Below, piece after piece: positions 15,356 to 26,112 of a stretch of DNA of 64,000 nt (its first letter is position 1; each line of letters starts with the position of its first letter). Where the stretch lies: the IMG/VR virus record IMGVR_UViG_3300009433_002011, positions 35,389-99,388 of that record. The stretch is one strand, 5' to 3'. The notes beneath the pieces are model-generated. The model saw only the letters and a program-made list of their open reading frames with translations. It ran no database searches and was not told where the DNA came from. A program made the translations under genes and the position numbers. Source of the stretch: a virus.

Positions 15356-18300
15356 TTATCTAAACATAGTGCCGCCACCAAGATTGCCGTTTAAGCCACC
15401 AAAGAAGCCCCCTCCATTAAAATTGAAGTTACCAAACCCTCCTCCTGCTGCAAAACCATTAGCAGCATTGTTGCCATTAGAAGAAGAAGAATTTTGATTT
15501 TGACCTTGGGCATTCGAGGCCAAAGAGCCTCCATCTGAGCCATTGGTCAATATTTCTAGTCTAACCATTTGCTCAAGCTCTGCCGGTCGGAAATTTGAAT
15601 GCATTCTAGTATGTGAAATATCATTATGAAAATGTAAAAATACGTCGTAATGATTTCTTTTTGATTGCATACCTTCTGATAGAGTAGAAGTAGAAGCTGT
15701 TGGATTTATTGATAAAGATTTGTTTACAGCGTCTGTTTCTTGAAGATGTTGAGTTGTGTCACCTTCTCTCTGTAGGGGTGGATCAGGTGTTAATTTAATT
15801 GGACCAGTAGTATTAAGCGCCTCCATTGGTTTTGCGTCCTCTAGCACCGTAGTAACCATAGAGCCTCGACACATGTATCCTACAAATCCCTCTCCAGATT
15901 CAGAATCTGGGTGCGCCACAATTTTAATTTTAAACATTGAAAAATCTGGAAAAGGAGTTCCAAAACCATTAGTTTCGGTGGTGTAAGAAACACTCGCTGT
16001 GGTTCTTGGAAAATCTTCAGGAGCAAAGCCAAATCCAGTAGATTCGGTTTCAAAGCCAATAACCCCACCGTTACCATCTACAATAGCTTTTAATAAAACA
16101 CCACCACCAGATCCTCCCTCTACCACAAACTTGCTATTACTTGTATATCCTTGACCTCTGTTTACAATTAATATATCTTGATCAGCATCAACAATTCTAC
16201 TTGATATAACTCCCACATAGTCACCATTTAAAAAACCAAAATCTGTGCTTATGTCTAGCACTTGATCGGAAGTATTGCTTATGACTCCACCGGCATTACC
16301 GCCAGCGGGTACGTATTTTATCTCAGGCATTCCAATCGTAGCAAATTTATAAGAATAAGGAAGTAATTTACCTCTTCTTTGAGTGTTTACCCTCCAGTGT
16401 ATTTTATTTCTAAGTTTTGTAACGCCTACTTTTGGACCGGGAAGCGAGCCTGCAACAGTATCAAGAGATTCTTGAATTGAATCAGCATAAACCCTCTTTC
16501 CATCCGCAGGAATCTGAGTGTTATCCCAGTATGTAGGAACAGTAAAATCAACATCAGACTCGCTAGCATCAACTTTACCGTTACCATAAATTCTAGCAGC
16601 ATTAAGGTTTTCTTCTTGGACTATGGGTTTTTTTGCTATATTAGAATCTGGATTAAAATGATGAACAACAAAGAATCTAGGATCATAGATCATTTGGTCT
16701 CTAGGCCAGTTTTGGTAAACCCTAGCGTACAACTGTGTTGTATTCATAGTTGAAAAATCACCACCCCTAAACGAAGGTGGGTAGGCAAGCTGTGTAGAAT
16801 CCACGGCGTCATCAAGACCAATCGCATTTTCTGTATTGAATTGAACTTGATCCCTTGTTGCGATAGTAACTACTGCGCCTATAACACCAACGCCACCTCC
16901 GGGAACTTGTGTGTCCATCCAGTCTTCATTCCACCAAAATCGTGGAGCATTATTCATATCATCAGATGTTAAAAATCCCCACTCATATTTAGACAAGCCC
17001 GCATTGTATCTCAAGCCACCTTTATTGAACCCAACTCCGGGATTGCCGTATATATCACTATCCAGCGCAAAAAGCTTAAACTTTTCAAATCTATCAGCTG
17101 AGATGCTTTTGCCAGCTATTTTAGGAGTTTCAGAAATTTGAGGATTTCTAAACAGAGAAAAAGGAGAAAGGGATGGTGTAAGAGCGTCATACTCAGGATT
17201 AAAAAAGGATTGATTAAACGCATACCCTTCTTTAGCAAAAGATCCTCTATTTAGGCTATTAAAATCAAAAGCACTTCTATAAAATGTGCCGTCAAAGTCA
17301 AACCCTTCAAACGAAGAATACACTTCTTGTATTAGCGGTCTAAACTCTATCTTGAGAGGGTTTACTGGCTTTAAATCAAACGCGCTATCTTCATAGTAAT
17401 AAACAGAATCGTTTGTAATAATTTGATCTTCTAAACCAACTTGTTTTTTATGCACCCAAGATAAACATTTCTCTAATCCAAAATCATCTTTGCTAAAATA
17501 CTGCGCTACAACGTCTCTAAAATAAGGAGTTTCTACTTGATTATTTAATTCTCCTATAATTCCAATGTTTGAAATCGGTTGCCCATTGATACCCAAAGGC
17601 GAAGCATTTGTTCCGATATCTGCGGGTAGATGTTTTAAAGACCCAGCTTCTCCTTCTGGAAAAATTCCAAACTCTTGATGTTTGTTCGTAGCAACCGCAT
17701 TATTTCTAACATTGTTTAAATTTTTAAAAGGCTCTTTTGCAGCATAAAAGAAAGGAGTCTGAGACTGATAATTACCAAAGCTTTTATAATTTTTAGGCGC
17801 GAGGAAAAAATCTTTATCTTCATTCATCAATTCTGCATATTTTTCAGAGGCGCTATATCCATCTGGAAAAACACAACCAAAAAACGGATAACTATTCTTT
17901 TCTCCATTAAGGCCGCCACCCTCAAAATCATCATTTTTTTGATTGAAGGAAAACTGCGTACAAGAAAGGGCGTTTCCGTTTATACCATCGTCTCCGTCGT
18001 ATTCCTCTGCCAGAGAAAAAGTTTCGCTAAGATCCGCATCACTCTGTGAATTAGCGCCCGCTGGAAAATTACCTTTTCTTCTTAATCCCCCAATGCCTAT
18101 TCCCATAAAATCCCAAGATGTGACTTGCATATATCCGTTTAAAACGCGAGCGTATCGGTTTACAGAATCAGGATATCTATCGCTATTCTCTGTTGTTTTT
18201 ATAGGCTCAACCGCACCGTCAAAAGGTGCTGTTTCTGCCACGCTATAATACCAACGATAAAAAGATTGTTCGTATTGATTAGGTGTAATTTTACTGTCTG

Positions 18301-19873
18301 ACTTATTGTCCTCAGACATATTAAGTTCATCAAAAGTTGATAAATTAAGAAACCAATCATGATTCCTAAAAAAGAACATACTATTGGTCATCAAGTATGT
18401 AAAGTCCCACTTAGGATCTGCTGGAGTTATAAAGTCAGAAGCAGTCCCTACAGACTGTGGAATCCAAACCCCATGTATTTTTTGAAGAACTACGTTGTCG
18501 CCCTTTGCAAAGCTTCTGTTTGTGGGGTTTATTACATCTACAATAACTTTTCTGTTTACTGCATTCTTTTCTCTACAATTTTTAGTATAATGAAAATCTG
18601 GCATCCATTGCAGAGGATTGCCATTCTGCATAGCAAGAATAACTGCCTTACCTTTGCCGACCTTCATTCCCGATTCATAGGAAAGCAATGTGAGTTCGTC
18701 GTCTGCTAGAAATGATTCTAGATCCGGCTGTTCAGCAGCCTCTAGATCTTCTGTAATTATAGCAAAAACCTGAGTTGTGCCACCCTCCCACTTTCCTGTC
18801 GTTTCGTTGTAACTAAGATCTACCTCGCCAGCTACGGCATTTGAGGGATCTGGATTAACACTAGGGGGAGTTCTGCCTTTTTCATCTTTATCCTTATAAG
18901 GCCATCCGTAAGATGTTAACGGGGTGCTAACAACAGTTAGAGAACTTGTTGTAGTTTTACGCGCAGTATTCTTGGGTTTGTATATATCATAAAGATATAG
19001 TTTAAAATAAACATCTTCTTTCTTAGAACACCCTGTGCAACCATCCACTATTCCATCTTGCTTTAAAATATTCTTAGGAATATCCAGCAAAAACTCTGGA
19101 AGAGCAAGCCACTGTAGATATTTCTCTTTACTAGACTTAATATCATTTATAAAATAGTTTAGAGCGAGGTCTGTATCAGTCCAGTTTGCTCTGTCTACGT
19201 TTTGATTCAATAACCTAACGTAGTTATTCATCTCAATAACTCTGTGTATCAGGCTTGTGCCGTCTTGAGTTAATGGGGATGTGACATATTTTCTAATTGG
19301 CTGGTTTGCAGCAGAAGACCAGCCTGTAATGTTATAATTATCAAAAAACTCAGCATCTAAATTGTTCCAAGTAAAGTCACCCTCTGCGGCGCTATAAGTC
19401 CAATTCATGTCCTTGCCGCCCATACCTTCGCTCTCAACCTTTACATATTCTCCGCTCCTACCTCTTGTTCTCCAACCATGATAGAAACAAAATTTTTCTT
19501 GTACAAAATCCTCGTCTCTAGTGCCACCGTCAGGATCACAAAATTGCTCTGCGGTTTGATTTGATAAAGTAAATAAAGCTTCATGAGGCCAGTTGTTTAG
19601 GGAAATATCAGAGTACTTGTGTCTCCAAAATTTTTGATTCCTATATTCCTTCATGAAGTGCTGTTCATCATTTCCTAGTTCGTCAACCCTTGTGTAGTCA
19701 AGTCTTCTTACACCTCCGTCATTTCTAACGTGCAACCAATCAAACAGCGTACCCGTAGTAAACGCAGCAATCCCCAAGTCTAATAATCTAGGGCTATCTG
19801 TTGTTATATAATGATAACCATCATCAGCATTCCGATAGTTATTAATTTGTGTATTATATATGTTTGATGTCAT
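15356..19873 (-). CDS. Large virion structural protein, distal tail (1505 aa)
   Basis: A 1505-residue protein in the run of distal-tail genes after the tape measure. It is rich in Asp, Asn, Gly and aromatics, with long irregular loops, which is typical of baseplate or adhesion proteins. GCTGCSKK (about residue 280) gives two close cysteines. The last 40 residues are a glycine, phenylalanine and asparagine-rich tail (AAGGGFGNFNFNGGG and similar). No enzymatic motif is recognised. Start ATG 19873 has an AAGGAAT-type ribosome site. Role as tail tip or fibre component is inferred from position and size. Confidence 0.85.
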   Translation of the reverse strand: MTSNIYNTQINNYRNADDGYHYITTDSPRLLDLGIAAFTTGTLFDWLHVRNDGGVRRLDYTRVDELGNDEQHFMKEYRNQKFWRHKYSDISLNNWPHEALFTLSNQTAEQFCDPDGGTRDEDFVQEKFCFYHGWRTRGRSGEYVKVESEGMGGKDMNWTYSAAEGDFTWNNLDAEFFDNYNITGWSSAANQPIRKYVTSPLTQDGTSLIHRVIEMNNYVRLLNQNVDRANWTDTDLALNYFINDIKSSKEKYLQWLALPEFLLDIPKNILKQDGIVDGCTGCSKKEDVYFKLYLYDIYKPKNTARKTTTSSLTVVSTPLTSYGWPYKDKDEKGRTPPSVNPDPSNAVAGEVDLSYNETTGKWEGGTTQVFAIITEDLEAAEQPDLESFLADDELTLLSYESGMKVGKGKAVILAMQNGNPLQWMPDFHYTKNCREKNAVNRKVIVDVINPTNRSFAKGDNVVLQKIHGVWIPQSVGTASDFITPADPKWDFTYLMTNSMFFFRNHDWFLNLSTFDELNMSEDNKSDSKITPNQYEQSFYRWYYSVAETAPFDGAVEPIKTTENSDRYPDSVNRYARVLNGYMQVTSWDFMGIGIGGLRRKGNFPAGANSQSDADLSETFSLAEEYDGDDGINGNALSCTQFSFNQKNDDFEGGGLNGEKNSYPFFGCVFPDGYSASEKYAELMNEDKDFFLAPKNYKSFGNYQSQTPFFYAAKEPFKNLNNVRNNAVATNKHQEFGIFPEGEAGSLKHLPADIGTNASPLGINGQPISNIGIIGELNNQVETPYFRDVVAQYFSKDDFGLEKCLSWVHKKQVGLEDQIITNDSVYYYEDSAFDLKPVNPLKIEFRPLIQEVYSSFEGFDFDGTFYRSAFDFNSLNRGSFAKEGYAFNQSFFNPEYDALTPSLSPFSLFRNPQISETPKIAGKSISADRFEKFKLFALDSDIYGNPGVGFNKGGLRYNAGLSKYEWGFLTSDDMNNAPRFWWNEDWMDTQVPGGGVGVIGAVVTIATRDQVQFNTENAIGLDDAVDSTQLAYPPSFRGGDFSTMNTTQLYARVYQNWPRDQMIYDPRFFVVHHFNPDSNIAKKPIVQEENLNAARIYGNGKVDASESDVDFTVPTYWDNTQIPADGKRVYADSIQESLDTVAGSLPGPKVGVTKLRNKIHWRVNTQRRGKLLPYSYKFATIGMPEIKYVPAGGNAGGVISNTSDQVLDISTDFGFLNGDYVGVISSRIVDADQDILIVNRGQGYTSNSKFVVEGGSGGGVLLKAIVDGNGGVIGFETESTGFGFAPEDFPRTTASVSYTTETNGFGTPFPDFSMFKIKIVAHPDSESGEGFVGYMCRGSMVTTVLEDAKPMEALNTTGPIKLTPDPPLQREGDTTQHLQETDAVNKSLSINPTASTSTLSEGMQSKRNHYDVFLHFHNDISHTRMHSNFRPAELEQMVRLEILTNGSDGGSLASNAQGQNQNSSSSNGNNAANGFAAGGGFGNFNFNGGGFFGGLNGNLGGGTMFR

Positions 19874-19896
19874 TTTTATTCCTTTTTTCTTTTCCT

Positions 19897-22800
19897 TTAA
19901 TCATCAAATTTAGGCATAAACAGAGGAGCTATTGTGTTGCTTATAGAGTTCATATTTACTTGAGCCTTGCTTGGCATTTGTGGATTGTTTGATTCGTCGT
20001 AAGGTATCTGCTGTTCTTCTTCTGCTGTTGCATATTCCTGAACACCAAGTGTTATGCTGTCAACGTATCCTGCATATGCTCCAAGAAGATCCAAAGTAGA
20101 TGAAACAATGTGCGGAGTTACAGCTTCTTCTTCTCCACCTTCCTCGTTAGTCAGCCTCTCTTTTCTTTTTTGAACGGAGATAGCTCTTCTCCAAGCATTA
20201 GCTCGCTCTGGCCTAGCAACAGATTCGTCCACATTTATTCTACTAAAATCATTAATAAGATTATTAGCGCCAGCAAAAGCTGACTTTATAGAATTAGCTG
20301 TAGAGCTTGTAGCGCTTCTTATCAAACCCTTTCTAACCATTTCGTTATTTGTGTCAATAATCTTTTGTCTTTCTCTTACTATTTGTGCTATTGCGTCTTC
20401 TTTTTGTTTTTGCAATCTTCCAAAGCGCGATGTATAAAGATCCATTTTAACTGTAGTCTTTACGCCAGCTTGAGATACGTCTATAGAAACAGATGTAACA
20501 AGCGGCCCTCCGTCTTGCAAGGCTTTTCCTATTGATATTCCGGCAGGAGTAGAAGGGAAAACAAATCCACCTCTTTCAGAAAATAGTAGCAAGCTATTGG
20601 AAAACTCTGCTTCTAAAACGCCAGCCTCGTTCATTAATTGATATCCGGCGTAATTCCAAGGCGCTAAGTCTTCGTTCTTTACAAATTCTACTTTACCTCC
20701 GATGTCCGTATATCTATCTTTACTTCCGTCTATATTTGCAGCAGATCTCCAAGGTCCGTAGCACCTTTCTGTTGACATGAGAGGTAGCGCAACTAAATTT
20801 GGAAAAACGGGCGACCCAGCAGATGTTGTAATAGATTCTCTGTCGGCACGTATTAAACTTGCAACAGACTCTCTTTGCGCTTGCTGGGCAGCTTCTATAT
20901 CCTCGAAAGTAAAATCACTACAATCAAGCGGAACCTTTTCATTTACAATCTGCGCAGGTTTTTCAAATCCTTCTGGCCCCCTAACAACATCTTGAGTCAT
21001 AATATTTTTTATAGAAGCAGTATTTTTACTTAATATTTCTGCATCCATAAATCTTTGATTTACATTTGTAGAGACAACTCCGGGTAAGGTTATAAGAGCG
21101 TATACATGATCGCTATCTAGATTTTGTTCTTCTGTATCTATTATAAACGAGTCAGTTTGTTTATCATATCTTCTGGCATACTCTACATGTCTTATAATTG
21201 TACTGTCTAGTCCTCCACCGTTTATCTGTCTATTAGGATTCCCAAACGTTGTTTCTACTTCAAAAGTTTTGTCATTGAATAGAAACTGTTGAGGTGGCAA
21301 GACCCTTTCGTATCCAATATTTTGTGCAACTTCTTTAAATCTACTGCTAGGCTCAAATATTGGTTGTGCAAAAGGCTTAACGCACTTATATGTGGGGCAA
21401 CCTAAATCATCTGTACCTTCAATGACTTTAGCTGGAGCAAAATTAGGCACGTACCTTATGTCTCTTCCAAAAACTAAAGCTGGAGTTTCTTCGCTTTTTG
21501 GCGGCATAAAGAGACGAGGCTCTACGCTACATTTAACATAAGCAACGGAAGTTGGTTTTTTGTCTGGCCCAGACTCTCTTTTTACATGATCCTGTAAAGA
21601 TTCTGGCTGGTCAGTATTCACGTTGTCTAATTCTGATAAAACATCAGGAATAAGTGTGTTGCCTTGTATAACTTCTTGAGTTATAGAGTCAGCGCCTATG
21701 CCTTTAAAATCTAAATATTGACTATTATCAAACCTAACATAACATTCTATACGTCCATCGTCAGACACAAAGTTCGACAAGTCTTTTGGAACAAAATTGT
21801 ATTGGGCCGCAGGGGATAATTTTGAGTCAGGTATAGATCTGCTTTCAACTTGAGACAAAGATAGATTTCTTGGATATAGAGCAAAGTTTAGAAATCCACC
21901 TTGTGGCTCAGGCACATAGTTAAACGCCCATTTTTCTGAGAGTGGGTTATAATTACCTTTTAGCGCTCCGTATCCATAAGTTAAATCAGCAGTGTTGGGA
22001 TCTTTTGAGCCAATAAAATTATCTTTATATAAAAATCTTTCATAAGACCAAGACTTATTTATTAATTGATCCTGTCTAATCTGATTCATTTTGAATATGT
22101 GAGACTGAGACTCTAGTAAATCTTGACCATCTGCATTTACGGGTAAAGGTCTGAACCCATATGGCCCCTGATAAATTTCTCTTATGTTGTCTGTAACGTC
22201 AGCTATATTTCCATCTGCATCGGCTGAAAAATAATTTTTTAGTGCAGGTATTTCGCTATAATTTACATTACAAAACCTTGGAATTTTTACTAGAAACTTC
22301 TTTCCTAAGTTTTCTTGCGCTATTTTTGCTACAAACTCATGTATTTTTCTAGCATTTCTTTCTCCCCTTCTAGCTAGATTAGAAAGATTAACTGATAAAG
22401 CGTTTGCTGTTCTAAGCACATTGTCTACTTTTGCTATATTTCCACTAGCTTTGATTAGTTCGTTTTCAGTTGCTGTGATAGCTCTTTGTTGCTCGTATAT
22501 GCAGTTTATTGTTTCTTTTAGGCCATCTATAGCATCTTCCCCGGCGTAACTAGCTAACTCCTCTAGCATTTTCGTTTCTTCTTCTAAAGCCTCAAAGTTT
22601 GCCTTATAAACGTTATTCATTGGGTCAGAAGAAGCGTAGTTTTTAATTGTTTCTATCTGACTTCTAACTCTAGTAACTGCATCTGTCACTTTTGCCACGC
22701 CCGCTTTAGATATACCAATGTTTTGCGCTCTCTTGTAGTAAAGAGGATAGCCGTAAGGAGGAGAGCAAGGGCTTGCTGGCGTATTATCATCGCTCATAAA

Positions 22801-25218
22801 GTTTTTGTCTGAATTAAACACGCACCTTGGTACAGAAACTCCAAACTCTCTGTTTAAAAGTTGTGCTGGACTTGTTTCTATAAAAGTCTCATCTGCACCA
22901 TCACATGAAGATTTCAGAACACCAGTAGTAATTATGTCGGGTTCACCCTCAAGTGTAGGTGTTATGCAAGTACCAAGAGGTTCACTAAGATCACCACCTA
23001 AACCTTCTATATCTTTAGATGTAGTTTTGGCTAACTCTTTATAAAATGCTTTATTTTGACCTAGTTCTTCAATATAACTATCGTTATATTTACATATAAA
23101 ATCTTTCCATTCATCGTAACCTTTTATGGCATGTCTAAGTTCCATCTCTGTTGCAACATAATAATTGCCAACACCAAACGCATCTAGAGAAGAAGCGTCT
23201 AGCATTATTTGTTGATATGCACCAAAACCCCTTGGAATAGACAAGGCATTTTTACCTAAAAAACCATAAAACGGTAAAACTTGTTGTTTAAGAGAAGCCT
23301 CTAGGGTCCACTGTTTTTCGTTTATATTTTGTAAATTGTTAGGAACCCCAGCGGCTTGCTTTCTAGCCTCCAAGCTATCTCTATCTTTATAAGTAGAGAA
23401 GTAATACATTTCAACTTCTTGTGCGCCAGCCACAAATTTATCAGTGGTAACATTTGAAAGCTCAAACCCAAGATTTCTATTCTCAACATAAATACCTTTA
23501 TTCTCAAGTTGATTTATATAAGACTGTATAGAGCCATATGAAGGTTGCTTGGATCTGTCAATAGCATCTATTCTTATGACACCATGAATAATATTAGATA
23601 TGGCCTGCTTGTATTTATCACTACCAAAATCGTAACCGGTCGCTTTCTTGATCCAATAGTTATTCTTAGCAAAAGCTGCATTCATTATAGCGGCTTTTTC
23701 ATCCTGCTCATCTTCAAGATCTGTCAAAGGATCGACAACAGGAAGAAGACTAACAAAAAGATCATGACTAATGACATCGCAAAGCTCTTGCGCCAAAGCT
23801 AATATATCTATTTGGTTATATTTTAGCATGTATGCTTTTGGTATTTTGTTTAGAGGTATCCCACCAAAGTCTACAATGTAATTAAATCCTCTAAAATCTA
23901 TAGTTCCTCCAAATCCTGCTTCTAAATATTCTTCAGGTAATTTTCCATATTGTTGAAACAGCGCGGCTAGCGCTTGACTAACTCTATACCAAGGTATACC
24001 CTGTTCGGTTCTTCTAGAAAAACCCTCTCCGGTTATAGGAAAAAATTTAGGAAATAATTCTTCGTCTGCACCAACTTCAGTGTCTATAGACTCTCTGCTA
24101 AAAATTTTACCTTGGTTTGGAACCGATGTCACAGTTTGAGAAAACTTGTAAATATCCCAGTAATCAGCAGAAGGATTCAGTTGTAGTTGATTTTCTGTAT
24201 TAACAGGGAAATTAATAGTTGTTACTGATTTATCTTTGTCTCTACCAAAATATTGAACTTGTCCAGTCTGATTAACTTGTTTTTCAACAATCCACTTAAA
24301 CTCAGAGGTTTGATCTAGTCGTCTTTGCAAACTATCGCTTGGGTCGTATTCTAAAAATCCATAAACATTAAAAAGATTTTTATTGTTAAATGTAGTGCCA
24401 GCATAGTCGTTTAATATAAGAGAACAGTTTCCTAGTATTTCTCTTGGGTCTGTTACTTGTGCTGTTTGAACTGGATTTCCATTTGCGCCTCTGGTTTCAG
24501 AAACGCTTTGTAGTATACCTCCAAATACAAAGTGTTCATACCCTCTGTCTTTATCGTCGTGTGTATGAAGAAAACTTTTATCAACCCAAGTTCTTTTATC
24601 GTCTCTTGGATCTTCTATATCTGGAAAAATAAGCGTCTTTTCATTTTTTCTTAGATAAAACTTACCTCTAGCATTAGGAAAGTCTCCAGAAGGCTCAAAA
24701 GGAGTCGTAGAGAATGCCCCACTAGGCTGAATTAACTCATCCTCAAAATCCCATTTTTTTAAATCTATAGAGGATATGCCGTAAGTTTCATCTATTGTTC
24801 TTCTGTAAGCCTGCTCAACGGTTGCCCAGTTCTTACCAAACTTAAAGAAAACAGGAGTCCCAACTGGAGGTGGTACAAAATTGTCACCATTTCCAGAATG
24901 ATATACATCGTCACCTAATCCTAGAAACGTAGAATCAGATTTATTGTACTCATCTTCTACCAAAGATACAGACAAGTTACTACTGCTGTCGCCAAAGCCA
25001 CCCGCTATATTAAAATTTCTTATACTAGCGCCCAAAAAGGTTTGTTGATTGAACCCTTCATTGCCTTCCGTCCAGCCGCCTTTAGAGAAAGTTCCAGATG
25101 GACCTTGAGGTAAAACAAATTTACTAGGCCACTCAGACCCCTTTCCGGTTGCTTGGTTTTGGTTAAAAGCGCCAGTTGGTGGTATTATTGAATAGTTTGG
25201 TTTATGTTCATCACTCAT
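19897..25218 (-). CDS. Large virion structural protein, distal tail (1773 aa)
   Basis: A 1773-residue protein directly upstream of the 1505-residue one. Regions of mixed loops and short strands dominate, and a charged, helix-prone stretch lies around residues 840-960 (for example EALEEETKMLEELAS), probably a coiled coil. A second helical segment lies near residue 1590 (RLQKQKEDAIAQIVRERQK). Repeated EPQGGFLNFALYP- and YARRYDKQ-like pieces are not a known family. It most likely forms part of the tail tip. The helical segments suggest oligomerisation. The C-terminal 60 residues are polar and end at IAPLFMPKFDD. Confidence 0.85.
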   Translation of the reverse strand: MSDEHKPNYSIIPPTGAFNQNQATGKGSEWPSKFVLPQGPSGTFSKGGWTEGNEGFNQQTFLGASIRNFNIAGGFGDSSSNLSVSLVEDEYNKSDSTFLGLGDDVYHSGNGDNFVPPPVGTPVFFKFGKNWATVEQAYRRTIDETYGISSIDLKKWDFEDELIQPSGAFSTTPFEPSGDFPNARGKFYLRKNEKTLIFPDIEDPRDDKRTWVDKSFLHTHDDKDRGYEHFVFGGILQSVSETRGANGNPVQTAQVTDPREILGNCSLILNDYAGTTFNNKNLFNVYGFLEYDPSDSLQRRLDQTSEFKWIVEKQVNQTGQVQYFGRDKDKSVTTINFPVNTENQLQLNPSADYWDIYKFSQTVTSVPNQGKIFSRESIDTEVGADEELFPKFFPITGEGFSRRTEQGIPWYRVSQALAALFQQYGKLPEEYLEAGFGGTIDFRGFNYIVDFGGIPLNKIPKAYMLKYNQIDILALAQELCDVISHDLFVSLLPVVDPLTDLEDEQDEKAAIMNAAFAKNNYWIKKATGYDFGSDKYKQAISNIIHGVIRIDAIDRSKQPSYGSIQSYINQLENKGIYVENRNLGFELSNVTTDKFVAGAQEVEMYYFSTYKDRDSLEARKQAAGVPNNLQNINEKQWTLEASLKQQVLPFYGFLGKNALSIPRGFGAYQQIMLDASSLDAFGVGNYYVATEMELRHAIKGYDEWKDFICKYNDSYIEELGQNKAFYKELAKTTSKDIEGLGGDLSEPLGTCITPTLEGEPDIITTGVLKSSCDGADETFIETSPAQLLNREFGVSVPRCVFNSDKNFMSDDNTPASPCSPPYGYPLYYKRAQNIGISKAGVAKVTDAVTRVRSQIETIKNYASSDPMNNVYKANFEALEEETKMLEELASYAGEDAIDGLKETINCIYEQQRAITATENELIKASGNIAKVDNVLRTANALSVNLSNLARRGERNARKIHEFVAKIAQENLGKKFLVKIPRFCNVNYSEIPALKNYFSADADGNIADVTDNIREIYQGPYGFRPLPVNADGQDLLESQSHIFKMNQIRQDQLINKSWSYERFLYKDNFIGSKDPNTADLTYGYGALKGNYNPLSEKWAFNYVPEPQGGFLNFALYPRNLSLSQVESRSIPDSKLSPAAQYNFVPKDLSNFVSDDGRIECYVRFDNSQYLDFKGIGADSITQEVIQGNTLIPDVLSELDNVNTDQPESLQDHVKRESGPDKKPTSVAYVKCSVEPRLFMPPKSEETPALVFGRDIRYVPNFAPAKVIEGTDDLGCPTYKCVKPFAQPIFEPSSRFKEVAQNIGYERVLPPQQFLFNDKTFEVETTFGNPNRQINGGGLDSTIIRHVEYARRYDKQTDSFIIDTEEQNLDSDHVYALITLPGVVSTNVNQRFMDAEILSKNTASIKNIMTQDVVRGPEGFEKPAQIVNEKVPLDCSDFTFEDIEAAQQAQRESVASLIRADRESITTSAGSPVFPNLVALPLMSTERCYGPWRSAANIDGSKDRYTDIGGKVEFVKNEDLAPWNYAGYQLMNEAGVLEAEFSNSLLLFSERGGFVFPSTPAGISIGKALQDGGPLVTSVSIDVSQAGVKTTVKMDLYTSRFGRLQKQKEDAIAQIVRERQKIIDTNNEMVRKGLIRSATSSTANSIKSAFAGANNLINDFSRINVDESVARPERANAWRRAISVQKRKERLTNEEGGEEEAVTPHIVSSTLDLLGAYAGYVDSITLGVQEYATAEEEQQIPYDESNNPQMPSKAQVNMNSISNTIAPLFMPKFDD

Positions 25219-25221
25219 TTA

Positions 25222-26112
25222 TTAATCCTCGCATGATTCTCCTGATGTCCAAATAGCTCCGGGGTAAGCTTCACAAGCCTGCTGGGAAACATTAGATCTA
25301 CAAGTGCCGTCTGGATAGTCACATTTACCTTCTATATATGAAGCGTTTGTTTTGTTTCCAGAAAACAATCCGTCTTCGTCGTAAACATAGGACAATCCAC
25401 CCGTAGCTATGTTTCTTTTTTTTACGTCAGATAAATACTCTACTTCTATATATTTTCTTTTTTGTTTGTTCCTTAAACCTTGAAGATTGACACTAGGATC
25501 TGTGTAATCAGGCGATTCAATATTATATTCTGTTTCATCTACGTGTTTATGATACGGAAACTCAGGAAGGTAATGTATATATTTGTTAAATTGTACTTCT
25601 GGTATAAGGGGCGCTACATTGGGTGAGTTGGATAAATTTTCTACTTGTCTAAAACCCTCCCAATGTAAAATACCACTTTGTCTTTCTTTGTCTATTAATA
25701 CAAAAGCTGCCTCTGGGTACGTTTGATATATTCCGCTAGCTTCCCACCAAGAGATAGAAAACATTTCCCCATACACATTGTCTGGGTAAGATGTATTATA
25801 TGGATATGGAAAAGGGAAGTTTAGGCCAGAGGCTACAATATACTTATCAGCAGACTCGCCATCATCTTGCCCTTCAGTAAGCAGAAACTCTTTATGTCTA
25901 AGTGTTGAATTTTTTACAAGATAGTTTGGGTTTCTAGTACTCCAGCTTCCACTAGCAGAATAATAAACATCTCCCGTAGGCGTGGTAGAATCCCAGTCAG
26001 AAGATGTGTGCTGCTTAAACTCAAAAAAGTTAGCTTCTCCAGACGGTAATAACATACCGCTAGCAACTCTGACCTGCTCTGATGTTAGTGGGGTTATTCC
26101 TGAATGGCTCAT
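25222..26112 (-). CDS. Virion protein with Cys-rich C-terminal motif
   Basis: A 296-residue protein in the distal-tail run, overlapping the upstream gene by four bases. The body is aromatic and polar (many Tyr, Ser, Trp; GVYYSASGSW-like strands). The last 35 residues hold a cysteine pattern, KCDYPDGTCRSNVSQQACE then AIWTSGESCED, resembling small disulphide-type modules C-x-x-x-D-G-x-C...C...C. Its job in the tail is unknown. No catalytic motif is seen. Confidence 0.8.
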   Translation of the reverse strand: MSHSGITPLTSEQVRVASGMLLPSGEANFFEFKQHTSSDWDSTTPTGDVYYSASGSWSTRNPNYLVKNSTLRHKEFLLTEGQDDGESADKYIVASGLNFPFPYPYNTSYPDNVYGEMFSISWWEASGIYQTYPEAAFVLIDKERQSGILHWEGFRQVENLSNSPNVAPLIPEVQFNKYIHYLPEFPYHKHVDETEYNIESPDYTDPSVNLQGLRNKQKRKYIEVEYLSDVKKRNIATGGLSYVYDEDGLFSGNKTNASYIEGKCDYPDGTCRSNVSQQACEAYPGAIWTSGESCED

